Shown: piece by piece, positions 11,998-24,777 of the stretch
Position numbering within the stretch: the stretch's first letter is position 1
Layout: each line of letters starts with the position of its first letter
Assembly (NCBI GenBank): GCA_001051155.2
Contig: JYIP02000003.1
Span: 5,084,001-5,148,000, forward strand
Reading direction: 5' to 3'
From: Chrysoporthe austroafricana
Lineage: Eukaryota; Ascomycota; Sordariomycetes; Diaporthales; Cryphonectriaceae
DNA: 64,000 nt
Notes under the pieces: model-generated
What the model saw: the letters and a program-made list of their open reading frames with translations, nothing else
What the model was told of the DNA's origin: nothing
Databases searched by the model: none
Position numbers and translations under genes: made by a program

Positions 11998-13404
11998 GAC
12001 GAAGTGACGGAGGCAGTATTTCTCAGCAAAGCGAAGCGAGGTGGACTTGGGAATTAAGACATGTGCAGCCAGGCCTGGCCTCTGGACAGAGAGCACGATA
12101 GTAGATATGTTCGTCTGTGCAGTGGCCAGACTGTTCACTGCGTGAAAGCTATCGATGCCACCAGGATGCTTCGATCTGAGGGGGCGGCCGCTATATCTAG
12201 CAGGCCGCGTGCCGACAGTTGTGCTTTTTCTTGAGGCGCACAATGGTAGACTACAACGGCCCACGTTCTCAGCCACACACCTGCGCAACCAAATGGTCCC
12301 CTCGCAGGGAGCAGTCATGTACTGAGAATTAGACCTCTGCTGAGTATAGTGTGATACCAACTCGAATGTACCCTGCTTTCTAACTAGGATATGACCACAT
12401 AGCCTACGTACGGTTATACAATGAGGATAGCGACTGGAGACAGTACACCGATCAGGGTGTCATTCCAAAGCCACGCAACAGCACGAATCCCTGTTTGTAT
12501 GCCGATCTAAGCTGAGCTGGATTCGCATCTCACAAAGCCTCCAAGACATCCGGTGAATATGCGAATCGGTATTGCCGAAGATTGCCGAAGAAGGAAATAA
12601 ACATGTTGATGTGACCGTATTGATAAAGTGCATTTGGATTTTAAGCTACCTATGGCACTGTAGTTAGTATTCCACGGCACGCACGAGTCTAATATAAATC
12701 TAGAATAGCTTCACTCGAGAGCGGCTCGTGGCGGCGTACTATTTCATGCATGCTGGATCTTTTGGTAGTGGCTGGCGGAGATCTCGGACCACACATCCGT
12801 ACTAACCTGCTGGATAGTTCCCATGACGCCGGACCACAGCGTTAGGCGCGAAAATGAACTGATGTGTATTTTGAAAATTGCAATGCTGATATGCAGCACC
12901 TACGTCATGCCGAAAGCTACTCCCCCTAAGTTCCCGTAGCTTGGTGTCGTCATTTGGAGTTGGACAGTGGGACGGTCCGTCCCACTTTGTTAACCACGGA
13001 TCGATCCTCCTGGGTCTGGAGTCTCTAGGCAACAGACTAGGATACCTTACCTTTTTTGGGATATCCTTATTGAGTGAGTATACGAGGGTGTTTGAGTTTG
13101 ACATGACTAAGACCCTTTCGCCTAGCTATTTTACTGGAGTACGTACGTATCCATGTAACTCTCTCGGAGCTAGATGATTCAACGGGCAAAGCCTGGCCAA
13201 TATTCTTCACGCCGTATGGCGTATCTAGGTATCTATGAGCTCGGATAAGCTAATGCTCTGCGGCTGGCTCGGGTTGGAAATAATAAACCTGGGTGGGTAC
13301 TTGCGCTCGCTCAAAGCCAGTTTATCATGGTTGCTTGTGGTATGTTACAGGATGGCATGATATTGAATGGCTTGGGTCCCCGAACAGGCATCCATTTATA
13401 TTTA
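11998..13404. other. Intergenic DNA upstream of the regulator
   Basis: About 1.4 kb holds the promoter side of the regulator and drifts toward AT-rich repeat DNA. Several short ORFs are present, none with recognisable protein character. Nothing further can be supported. Confidence 0.35.
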
Positions 13405-13464
13405 TACCGATGTTTGCACCGATATTTACGCCGATGTTTACGCCGATATTTACATTGATATTTG
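13405..13464. repeat. 12-bp tandem repeat, five units
   Basis: Five consecutive 12-bp units of the form (t/c)(a/g)ccgat(g/a)ttt(a/g)... occupy 13405-13416, 13417-13428, 13429-13440, 13441-13452 and 13453-13464. The last unit ends in ATTTG, exactly the 5 bp duplicated by the retrotransposon insertion that follows. Confidence 0.85.
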
Positions 13465-13635
13465 TGTGGCGAAACAGGCACCTAATATCGAGCATAGGAA
13501 AGAATAAATGAGTGTATTGAGATCGAAATCTGTCTTCTACAAAAGAGAGTGAAAATGACTATATAGTGCTTAGCCAGAAATATATAGAGCACAGAAATGC
13601 CAGGGTTAAGGTGCTGGTTATTCCATTTTTCTATA
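13465..13635 (-). repeat. Left LTR (3' LTR) of the copia element
   Basis: 171 bp, directly repeated at 21383-21553 with no indels. It begins TGTGGCGAAACAGG and ends TTTTTCTATA, where the other copy has TTTTCCACA. Confidence 0.93.
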
Positions 13636-16600
13636 TACCCTTTACCTGATTGGTCAGATACCTAAAGAAAAAGTAGGGCACTTTCCTGATATTTCCCTAG
13701 TGAATGCCCTTACTCTTTTTCAGGATTTTCTTTTACTAAATAATAATAATAATCCATTACAGAATAGCCGTTTAGTAGCTGCTTCAGTCAAAAATGGATT
13801 ATCAGGACGATTGTATTATCGTATCTGATAAGTCAGATAGCCTATCTGATATTCTTGCTGCCGTTGCAATATCGCGCGATAAGCCTTTTCTTTCTCTTTT
13901 TGTTATTCTTTGTTATTCAGTTTTTGAGGATTATAATCAATCTGATTATAATATGCTTAATGCGAGCATATCGGATAAGCCAGATAAGGATTTTATAGCG
14001 CTTATTTCTGATATTATAAATAATATATTTCTAATAGATAAAGATAATATATGCTGCTTTAAGCAGTTTCGCATTTAAGATGCTATTGATAATTCAGCTA
14101 ATACTTTTTCCGTAACTCTTTCTAGCCGAATGAGCGCGTATAATAATTTTGATTATATTTAATTTTATTTTTTTCGTTTTGCAAAGCTTAAAATTAGCAA
14201 TTTTAATAGCTAGAATAATAATTAGCTTGATAGTAAATGCTTTTTCTTCTTATCGTATTATTCGTTTGATTATTTCTTTATTCAGATAATTTTGCTAATA
14301 TTAATTCAGTTTTAGAAAAAGAAATATATAAATTAGTTAAAAAGCAATTCGGTTAGCTATTTTAAGATATTTCAGTTTTTTTTTTTAAGACTTTTTATTA
14401 TAATATTAATTTTCTTTTTCTTATTTTATTAAATATTCGATTTTCTTTATTTGTAAAATAGCTTATTTCAGAACGGGATAAATATAATATTAGAATGCGC
14501 AAATATTTTGCTAAATTACGGAATGCTTATTTTATTCTGAAAAGTAAATACGAAATAATAAACGAATATATCCAATATCAAATCTTTCTTAATCCAAGTT
14601 TTAATAGATATATCCGATAGCAAGTTCTTACTAATTCAAGCTTTATCTTTTCGATAAGTAAGCAAAAGAAAACCAATATTGCTACTTAAGGAACTTTTTC
14701 TGTTTCCAAGAAAGCTAAAGCGATTCTCAAAATACTTATTTCAATATCCAAGAAAATCGTTCCGATCGTTAAAGTATTATTTAATAAAGCTATTCCAGTT
14801 GCGAAAATAACGCTTAAAAAGACTATTCCGATTGCGAAAACGCTTACGAAAACCATTTCGATTGCCAAAATGCTTACGAAAAAGAAAGCAGTATCTAATA
14901 TTTAATCGATATTATTTAAGACTATACGCTTGCAAATTATTATAATTATATTGAATAGCTTTAAAGATTTAATAAATCCGCTTTATATTAATTATATCAA
15001 AAGCTTAGCGAATTCGAATTCTGATAGAATATATTATAAGCAGAAAGGATTAAATAGCTCGAAATATATTCGTTATATTTAAAATTATTAATATATTTTA
15101 ATCTTTGAATATTTTATGCTATTTATAGAAAAGCTTTATAAAGCCAAAAACGAGCTCGATATAATAATAGCGGGTATTAAAGCTAGCAGAATTATTTTTC
15201 TTCCGCGCATTCTTAAAGGATTTAAGAAAGGAAAGGAGCTGGCTATAGCCAATTCTGATAAGGACAAAAAAGATCTTGAAACCTTTTATATTTTACAAAT
15301 AAAGTTTCAAAAGAGAAAGGCGCTTGCAATAGCTAGTTCGAATATTGCTATCGCTAATTTTCGATTTAATCTAGTTATATCGGGCAAAACGAGATTAAAA
15401 TATGCTATTTGGGCTTAGAAAGCCGTATTTAAGCATTTCGAGTCTAATAATTTCAAGCTTATAGATAATAAGCTCGAGCGTTTGGAAAAGCTATAAGATA
15501 GGCTAGAGGAGCAAGAGATAGAAAAGGCTTAGAATTCGAAAAAGCAGAAACGTATTCCCGCTTCCGTTATTACTTCTCAGAATGCCATTCCTTAGCCGGT
15601 AGCCGTATAGCTTTTTTCAGTTCCTTATGCTAGTTAGTTATTTAAAGATTAGCATTTTGAGTATAAGGCTGCTATTACGGATATTCGCAAGATTTTTGAT
15701 TATTTTAATCTTTTGCCGGATATTTGATCCTGAATAAATATAAAATCTGAATATATAAATCGCGCTGAATTAAGTTCGAATAAGCTATAGCCTTACTTAA
15801 AATAAATGAAATATATATTAAGCTTGCGGTATATTTCTTTTTCAGTTCTTTTTTGAGATTTCGTATTGTATATTTTATAAGTTTAAGATTGCTCTGAAAT
15901 ATTCGAATTGGGCTTGATTGAAATTCTTCGTTAGCTTATTTGCTAATATATTTTATATTAACAAATATAATATAATAAAGGTTTTTTTCTAATATTCTTG
16001 CTTTAGCTATATTTGCTGGATATCGATATAGCAAAGCTTAATACTGATTTTTTCGTATTCAGATATTATTAACTGAATAGTCTGGTTATTATTGCAAAAT
16101 AATCTCTATAGTTCGCTTAAGTTTAAAGCTAAATTTCTGAATAAGCATTACAAAAAGATTATTTTTTTCGTAATAATAGATAAGGCATTTAGTTTAGCTT
16201 TTATCGTAAAAGTCGAAATTGTATTTTATTTTGCCAATTTCCAGTATATTAGCTTTCCGAAAAGAGTTATTATATATCCGTATATAGATTTTCTATTTTC
16301 AGTATTATTTGCAAACGAAACGTTTCTAGCTATAAGTAATACTTAAGCTTCAGAATAGCTTTTTCCGTATTGGATAGCCAGGAACCTCGTAATATACAAA
16401 TAATATATAATTCAATTTATAGCTTTTATATGCTTAAGTCCGGGATTTGTTAGAAATCTTAATAGCAAAGCGCATGCAAAAGCTATATTTAGATATATTA
16501 TAATTGCTATATATAAGATAGATCTTACTTTCTCTTAATATATTTTGATCTAGCTTTCCAAAGCTTACTTAATAAATTTCTTTAGAATCTTAAGTTCAAG

Positions 16601-16699
16601 AAATATATATGGAAAAGCGGCTTTATTATCGATAAGCTTGAATTTGCTTGCTATCTTATCGATATATAAGTCGTAAATTAAGCTTATAATATGCTATTT

Positions 16700-16880
16700 T
16701 CAGTTTCGGAATATACGCATTCTTAAGAATTATTCCGCAGCTCTTTAATTCTTAATTTCGTACTTTTCGTAAATGCTATTCTTTATCTCTATAATCTCTT
16801 TTATATACTTTCTAGAGTAAATAAAGAGAATATTATTTATATAAAACAGAACGATCGATTTGCTATTCGTGCTAATAAAT
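16700..16880 (-). pseudogene. Copia reverse transcriptase relic (catalytic YVDD mutated)
   Basis: Reading the minus strand gives VLFYINNILFIYSRKYIKEI followed by IEIKNSIYEKYEIK, which matches the copia RT segment around the catalytic YVDD box. Both aspartates now read Asn (16832-16843), the change expected from G-to-A transitions. Stops follow within a few codons. Only a decayed fragment of the polymerase is readable. Confidence 0.75.
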
Positions 16881-19800
16881 ATATAAAGCTTTTCCGGAAA
16901 AGCTTTTAGGCCGAGCTCGAGAAGTATTAAATAGAAATCTTTATATTAGAGCAATAGCAAATCTCTTAAGCTATATAATGCTTTCGATAGCATTGCGACC
17001 TTGCTTTATTCTTTAAATCTATTTAGCAATTTACAGAATACGCTTTCCAAACTATTTCAATTAGCATTTAGAAACGCATTTATTATATCTATTTAGTCGA
17101 TTTCAAAGTCGAAATATACTATTACGGCTATAAAGGTACGAAAAGTATGCGCTATTAATATAGCAGCATATATATTTTGTATTGTATTTAGCTTTTATAA
17201 GTTATTGTATATACAGATTCGAGTTTTGAAAAAGCTAAAATAGCTATTTTCGTTAAGCTTATATCTATATACTTATTTGAGCGGAAAAGGCATAAATATT
17301 GCTTTTTTACGCTCGGTTATCTTCTATATTCCTATTTTCATAAGTCCCCGGAATTCTGCCCTTATAGTTTCGAGCTATTAAGCTTAATAAAGGCCTTTTC
17401 GGGTTTCATTCTAGTTCTTTAATAGAGGAAGAAGATTACTATTATATTTCTTTCCGTTAGTTTTTGGAATTGCTAACGGAAAAGTAAGCAAATGCCTTTA
17501 TTAAGAATAAGAAGCGCTTTTTCTTTATACGGAAGCCTCTTTAACTGCTATAGCTATTACGTTATGCATAGTTTGAAAGCGCTAGTTTTAAACTTAAAAC
17601 CCGTTTTCTTATTAATTAAGCAAGAAAATAACGAAAAAAGCATTTATAGCGTTTATATTTGGCTTAATAGCTATTGCGTATAAGCTTTAAATATTATATG
17701 CTTTATTTATCGGATTCTTAGTTCTGCCCGAATATTATATAAGTTCTATTCTATAGATTTCTGCAGCTTTACGATAATACTTTATTTATAATATCTAGAA
17801 TTCGTACTTTTATATTTCAGGTTAAACTTTGGCTTAAGCGGCAGATATATTTATAGCCGGTTTAGTCTGTTTTTCGCTCGTAAATATCTATCGGAATATC
17901 GGATTATCTATTTTACTTTTTGCGTTTTGAGGACCTTTCCGGGTATGCGGTTCCGGAATATATTCTGAAATCGGGATCCTTTGCGCCTGATCTCCTAAGC
18001 TTCTTCCCTGAAAAGAATCGCTTTGCAAAGGCATTCTATTTTCAGTTTCAAATGCTCTTATCCCCGAATTCCGATTCAGAATGCCTTCTGTAATAAGACT
18101 GGAACGGTCGCTATCTTTATTACTAGTAAGCTAATTAATGCTTTAATTTTCCGAACTAATATTGCTTTTAGGAAATATATCTTTAAGAGCCTTTACGATA
18201 ATTATATTTAGAATTTTTTCTGGTTTAATAATTTTTGGGAAGATTTTCTCGATCTGAATAGCGGATAGAATATCTGCTGCTTCTTTTTTTTAAAAATCGT
18301 AAAACTAGTTTTTATCAAACCAGATATTGTATATAATTCTAATTCTATTAAGCGTAAGGATCCAAATATAATATAAGTTCGTAATTATATAGCTAATAAA
18401 ATAATCTATATATGCTCTAGAATTCGTTTTTATATCGCGTTTGCTAGAGCTTGTTTTGCATTTTTCTTGCAATATATATATTCGGTATCCATATGCATAA
18501 ATGCTAGCTCAGTTTAGTTTCAAATCCGATATAATCAGTTTGATTATTTCAGGTTTATATTAGCGGAAATATTGCTTGAACTAGCTATATAATATCGTAT
18601 TTAGCATTTCTATTCGTTTTTTTAAAGAAAGCGAAATATTAATTAGCCAAATTGCTATTTTAATGCATTCTGGTTATAGATTTTCGGGTAAATAAGCTAA
18701 TAAGCGAAAAGCTAGCGCGCGCTTAATATATTCTTTTCCGGCCCGTTTAGCATTTCCGTTTAGCTCTTTCGTATGTAAAAGAGCAATTTCAAAGTCGATT
18801 TTTTGCTTTGCGTACTATTGAGTATATATTATATTTGAATCTATCCGGATAATAGCTATTTCCGTATCTTATCTAATTTTATAAATATAAAGCTTATATT
18901 GCCTTTATATCCAAATTTCAAAGCTTATAAATATAATAAATATTATTAATTGCGCTTTATTATTTAATATATAAGCAAATAATTTCCCAGAATACTTATC
19001 CTTAATTATAAAAGCGTATTTTGATCTATTCTATATTTCGTAAAATGTAAATAAGTCTTAATAAATATGCTAAAAAAGGCAAGGGCTAGCATTTTTAAAT
19101 TTTGCGTATTTGATAACTTTTATAATAAAAGCTTAAATGCAATATTCATATTAAATGCGTTTCGTATTATTAATCTTTACGTTTCGTATAGCTCGAATGA
19201 ATTGCTTTAGAATATTAGCATTTAAATATTCCGACCTTAAATGCTAAAAATATTTTAAATCGCTTTTTAGCAGTATTTTATTTATAAATAAACAAAACGG
19301 CTTTTTGTAATTGCCCGATTTCCGAAATAGCAATATAAAGATTCTTATATTGCTCGAAAGAATTTATATCGGGAATATAATATAAAAAGAACTAGTAAAA
19401 AGAATATATTCAAAAAAAACTAGATTAAACTGCCTTTGCAGCTTGGCTATTACAAAGCTTCGTTTGAATAATCCGAAATGCAATATACAGTCCAAATTGC
19501 AATACTAGATTTGTTTTTCAAATAGCCGAGCTTCCGAAATAATATTAATATGGAATCTTTCTATTACTGCAATTTAAGATAGAATAAGGTCTTTTGTATT
19601 CGGTCCGCTTTTTCCGTTTAAAACGCTTTTAAAATAGCAAGTATTATACTTTTTAATTAAGAGTATTAAAATGCTAGCATTAATAGTTTTTCTATTATGC
19701 GTAGCTTTAAAAGATTTAAGTTCGAAAAGGTTAATGCTATTGATAAGATATATAATATTGCAATTATCTAAAACGGTATTTCGAGAAAGAGAATAGAGAG

Positions 19801-20898
19801 CTTGAAATAATATAAAATAAATTCTATTACTTATTAGCAATTGAATAAAAAAGTCCGGGTCGATAAGGGTATTTAGCAAAATAAATAATAAAAAGCATAA
19901 ATTAATTTTTTTAATAATAGCTATTAAGCTTAACAATTAATAATACTAAAATAAGAATCTTTAATATTTTAATTAATGCTTTAATTAATACTTTAGCTAA
20001 TATTATTTTCTATTAATATATATTTCTAGCTATATAGCAGCTAGCCGAGCTTTATAAGCTCTTTTGCTAATGCTAAATATTTCTTGCTATTTAGCTTCTA
20101 TAAGGCTATCTCTCGCTTTGCTTTAGAAATAAATTTAAACTGTTTTTCGGGTTTCTTCTTTTGCATATAAATAAATTTCAATTTTCGGCAAGTTTGAAAA
20201 GTCTAAATATATATATAATTTTCGGTTTCGCAAAAGTATTTAAAAAAAGCTTTCTGGATTAAGCCGGCATTAATATTAGCGGATTAGTATTTTTCGTTAT
20301 TAATAAATCTGTATTCCGAGCTTCCAAAAATTATAAAGATATTTAAAGCCCTAAATTTTTTAGATTGCTATTAATAATAGAAAAATGCTATATAAGCTTT
20401 TAATAGCTCTTTAAATATTATTAGCTAATTTCCAAGCCGATTAGCTAGAATAAAGTTTTGCCTTTTTCTTCTAGCTTATTTTAATACGAAATGTACCGAA
20501 ATTGCTTTGAAAAAGTCATTTGCCCCTTAAAAATTTTCAATATCCGAAAGGCTATATACTTAAGCTTGCCAAAAGAAAGTATAAAACGTACGATATTAAG
20601 CTTATAAATTTATGCCTAAATATATAGCTTTTTCAAAATAATTTTTATACTAGATCTGGATAACGTTTTTGATATTTGAATCTGAAAAGCAGAAATCTTT
20701 CTTAATATTCCGTACTAATAGCTGAATATTCTAACCTTTTATTTCTTTAAAGGACTAAACGTACGAGTCGAGGATAGAGCTTAAAATAATATTTTGGATT
20801 TAAACCCAAAAGCGTTCAATATCTTTCGCTTAGAAGAGTTTCGTTAGGAAATCCAGCTTAACAATTTCGAGCTCGAGCCGGAATTCTTCCATATAGCT

Positions 20899-21315
20899 TT
20901 ATCGAAAGAGATTTTCGTACTTAAGCGGTTTGGCAAGTTCAGTATTCGTAAGTATTAATAGGGTTTCTATATCAAGCATTTGCTGAGTATCGAATATTTC
21001 TTTCTGAATTCTATATTCTTGAAATGCTTTATCGGAAGCTTCCTTGCGACTAAGCTCCCGAAATTTTACGAATTGATCGAAAGTTATAAAGATTGGTTCG
21101 TAGCTTGAATAAATCTTATCAGGCCCGTCTGGATCGACATAATCCCAGATATGCTTTATCTGGCTATAGGACTTGAAAGAAGCGAACCAGGTTGGAAAAT
21201 CGTAACTGTCTGTATAGCGTATAGATATATTAAGCTCTTCTGGGTTCTGGGTAGCTATAGCGAGCGTATAAAGAACTAAAAGAGGGACTGGACGAATAAG
21301 ACAAAAGTGAAGCAA
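20899..21315 (-). pseudogene. Copia Gag relic
   Basis: A 138-codon open stretch immediately inside the right LTR. It contains the motif IKHIWDYVDPDGPD and a following helical region (DQFVKFRELSRKEASDKAFQ), typical of fungal copia Gag N-termini. The position next to the 5' LTR fixes the element's orientation. The remaining Gag-Pol frame is lost to stop codons. Confidence 0.7.
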
Positions 21316-21382
21316 TCGATTAAGTAATATTTCAATAGATAGGGGGAAGATAAAGTCCTTTGGTACGAACCGGGCTTATAAC

Positions 21383-21553
21383 TGTAGCGAAACAGGCACT
21401 TAATATCAAGCATAGGAAAGAATAAATAAGTGTATTGAGATCGAAATCTGTCTTTTACAAAAGAGAGTGAAAATGACTGTATAGTGCTCAGCCAGAAATA
21501 TATAGAGCACAGAAATGCCAGGGTTAGGGTGCTGGTTGCTCCACTTTTCCACA
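21383..21553 (-). repeat. Right LTR (5' LTR) of the copia element
   Basis: 171-bp direct copy of 13465-13635. It begins TGTAGCGAAACAGG and ends TTTTCCACA, followed by target duplication ATTTG. At the 3' end it is closer to an un-mutated state than the left copy. Confidence 0.93.
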
Positions 21554-21558
21554 ATTTG

Positions 21559-24312
21559 CACTGAGACATTCGTCGTGTGAGAATTGTACGACTATAGCAC
21601 TCGAATACACTTGAATACATTGAGGTAAATTGTCCTCAAGTGCTCTTTTTTTCACGGACCGTAAGTCTGGTCGTAGAAGAGGCCATGGCTGTCTTGAATG
21701 CGGAAGCTTCCGCTCATGACCGACCCTCCCAAGCCGCCTGGAACCAGCGGCGTCTTGCCGCTGGAACAAGGGGCGACCCTCTTAAGACAATACACAGCCT
21801 CTTTTTGTGCGAAACTACACTCGCTTCTTACATTCAAAGGCGGCTTGCTGCTGTTGAATATAGCGCTGACGAGTTAGGCAGACTACGACATAGTTTGCAT
21901 TCAGCAGAATGGTCCTCTGGTCTTGATGACCGGCTTTATATCAGGCGGGCCTATGATTACTAGCTTTCATATGGTTAAATTAATGCGTGTAAAATGGTAG
22001 AAAGCAGATCTCTTACGTAATTAAAAAGCGACAGAAAAAGAACTCTCTGGTACTAGCATCGTTACCCTCAAGAATGAGCTCATTTTGAGCGACCGTCTAC
22101 CTCAACAATTGACAATAAGCAACTTGGGGGTGGCAGAGATTGAATCTTCATCTGAAGTGTGGGCACTTGAAAGCCTGAGAGATAATATTTGGTTTGGCAC
22201 TAAGTGTCTACTTGAAGCACTATCACCTTTCGGCCCTGACTCTATTGCCGAGTTCCTACTGATTGAGCTGACTTTGAGAACAGCGTTGGAGGGAATTATC
22301 ACTTCTATTGTGCTGACACGATGGCCAGTGTCATTAAATCATACGAATCATTATCTCGGATTCGTTGAAAACTCTGTGGACGGGTATCTCTGTGGACGTC
22401 CTGCTAATGGTAAAGAGAAGGCGCTCCTCTGGTAAGACGTATCAACCCACGACTATATTCTTCAATATTCGTATATTGCATCCTGCAAGCAATCAAACTG
22501 TGTTGAAGCCGTTCAGCAGGATGCCGACCTTAGTATTGCTGAAGCCGTTAGGATGATGTCAGTTTGGGCGGAGGGAAGAGTAGCTTACGGTCGGAGAAGG
22601 GTACAGAGACCTTGGACAAGTTGGTCTATAGGAGGATAAAACTCGAACACCTGTGCTTCCACGTAACGAAAATAATTCAGATAGGTTCCGCATTTCATGT
22701 TAGCCCTTCAGAAAATCCGATGATCTATAACTAGTTGTATCTCTTAAGCTAGCGCAGAGTCGGAACTGTGTCCCCGTGTGGAACAACGACTCGTGTTGTT
22801 TGTGTTTCGAGATCGGCTGGCGAGGCTCGAGGGGCAGACAATAAGTGGAACGGCAAAGAGGTAGCACGCCATTGTCAATCGTACGGATATTTTCCATCTA
22901 CCACAAAAGCATCCTAAGTTCGTCGAAGACTAACGCTACCATACAGCTAATGCCGCCTTTCAAAATTCATGCGAGGGCGCATAATGTGGGCAAGAAAACA
23001 CCGCTGGAAGAAAGTCTTCAAATCTCTAGTCGTCATGGTGGAAAAAGTCGACTGGAAGAGCGCCAACGCGCGGTAGAGCAGACAGTGGCCCTCCGTACTT
23101 GCAAGATGACCAGGCTAGAAGTTCAATAATTAATTCTTGTTAATTGTTCTTGCAGGTGGTACTTCCACATCTCTTCGAGAGTGAATAAAAATAATGCGGT
23201 AAACTTGCTCACTCTTGCTGACTCCGATCGTCAATATTGCATGCGCGAATCAACCATGATTGCGGACGGCTGCTTGTTTATGATAAATCCCGAGAGCCTC
23301 ATGTCCTGCTCTCCTTTCTTTAGTCGTCCATTACACTCCAGTCCCAGAACTCCTTCCCTTCCCTTGGCTTCCTGGCACAGAAAACAACTTAGAAAAATGC
23401 CTCCACCGCTTTTCTGGTAAGATCAACAGGAATAGATATGGTAGTTTCTTCGTCTTTTCTCTCTTCCGTTCTACTTGCCTATTCTGAAGCACCAGCAGAG
23501 CTACACGACGACGCGGGAATGGGTACGGGAGCTTCACTGTGCGGTGAATCGGGCTTCCTGAAGCGGCTGTTTTCTTAGTGGTGCAGTGCACGCCCATCAT
23601 TCTTCAACGGTAAACAAACTGCGAACAGTCTGTGGGAAACAACTTGGCGTCTACGCCTTATCTAGATACGAGACCCTGAAACGGAGTGTGAATCAGATGC
23701 GCCGAACCCCTGTCACGCGAAGCGAGGTTGACGACGACGGCCCGGCCCCACGCTGACAACGTCGCCACGGCTCGAGATGACGCTCTCCGAAGATCTTAAG
23801 TATGCAAGGAGTTACTTCATACTAGCTGGGTAGTGCCAGCGTCCCGCAACAAGAAGTGGGCATCCATCTCTGCGTCGTTTCCGGGCGAGTTATTTACAAG
23901 ATGTTGAAATCCTTCAGACGTGCAGACCTTGATCGTAGATGGGGCCGGTACTGTGGTTATTTCCGAGGTTAAGTGCAATTTAGCAATTTGGGAACCTAGG
24001 AAAAGGACCGATACGCCGCATCTCCACTTGCATTTCAACTCATGAGCAAGGGGCCGTTGAAATGATCCAATGGAGCTCCATGCGGTCAACAGCTCCGTGG
24101 GCTCACTTAATTATGATTAACCCCGCCAGGCTGGTTCGACCGGCCGGCCATTTATGCAGCCCCTTTTAGCACTAAATTGCCGGGTGGCGATGAGACTTTG
24201 TAGAACAACTGCGGCCTGCCGACTTCAAGACGCTCCCACTGGACACTAAAGGTCACTCTCACTTATGCAAACTCTCCGTGTCTGACCGGCAATCAGCCAC
24301 AACACAATCAAA
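21559..24312. other. Gene-poor region with unassigned ORFs
   Basis: About 2.75 kb of normal-composition DNA to the right of the retroelement. Two open stretches, 21640-21963 (+) and about 22060-22435 (+), read as mixed protein-like sequence. They have no recognisable motif and no clear start, so they could be exons or relics of an unknown gene. The rest shows nothing I can support. Confidence 0.3.
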
Positions 24313-24777
24313 ATGGAGCCCCTCATCGAAGAGACCTCGTCGCAAACATCCGACATGTCGTCTGAGCCCAGCAGCCCGATGGTCGAGGACCTGCAATGCC
24401 CGATGTACTGGCCCGTCGGCTTCAAGAACACCTTCAAACTCGTCCAGCGTATAATCACCGGCGAAGTGCAGAACGACGAGATGGCCGCACGTAGCCTGCA
24501 CTCGCTGGTGCGCAAACAGCTGAGCAACGCCGCCAAGGAGAATTACCGCGAGACAGCCGCGTTGCTGTGGCCCGAGACGGGCGAGCAGGCCAACTTCGAG
24601 CTCATGGTCGAGACGGTCCTGCTGAGGCAGCTAGCCGAGGGAGCGTCAGAGGATACGGTGGCGAGGGAGGAGTTGGCCGTCTTGGTTGAGAACTGGGCCG
24701 CGCTGCCAGGTATCCAGGAGGAGACGGAGAGGTTCTTGAGGTACTTGAGGCCGAGGATATGGAAGGACATACTGTGA
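24313..24777 (+). CDS. Hypothetical protein, 154 aa, single exon
   Basis: ATG in good context (CAAAATGG) opens a 154-codon frame. Third positions are strongly G/C-rich, unlike the shadow frames, which supports real coding. The N-terminal 25 residues are acidic and Ser-rich. The rest looks helical (FKNTFKLVQRIITGEVQNDE, VRKQLSNAAKENYRETAALL) and ends in a charged helix (RFLRYLRPRIWKDIL). There is no signal peptide or membrane segment. I do not recognise the family. It lies tail-to-tail with the ABC transporter. Confidence 0.6.
   Translation: MEPLIEETSSQTSDMSSEPSSPMVEDLQCPMYWPVGFKNTFKLVQRIITGEVQNDEMAARSLHSLVRKQLSNAAKENYRETAALLWPETGEQANFELMVETVLLRQLAEGASEDTVAREELAVLVENWAALPGIQEETERFLRYLRPRIWKDIL

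Larger units (their letters stand above)
13465..21553 (-). mobile_element. Complete Ty1/copia-type LTR retrotransposon, RIP-degraded
   Basis: The element is bounded by two direct 171-bp LTRs starting TGT and ending ACA (TATA in the mutated left copy). It is flanked by an exact 5-bp target duplication ATTTG (13460-13464 and 21554-21558). The coding strand is minus: a copia-like Gag relic lies next to the right LTR, and a reverse transcriptase relic lies further left. A purine-rich tract on the minus strand abuts the left LTR, as expected for a polypurine tract. The interior is very AT-rich with stops in all frames. The LTRs differ at about 13 sites, all C/T or G/A, which points to RIP rather than age alone. 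It cannot move autonomously. Confidence 0.93.

Noticed and set aside
12000..12360. N-terminal extension of the Zn2Cys6 regulator
   Set aside because: The frame is open, but the text is Cys/Arg-rich and unlike a regulator N-terminus; the Met at 11997 just before the zinc cluster is preferred. It is kept as an alternative in that entry.
13293..13511. 72-codon ORF with FTPMFTPIF repeats
   Set aside because: It arises from the 12-bp tandem repeat and runs across the retrotransposon boundary.
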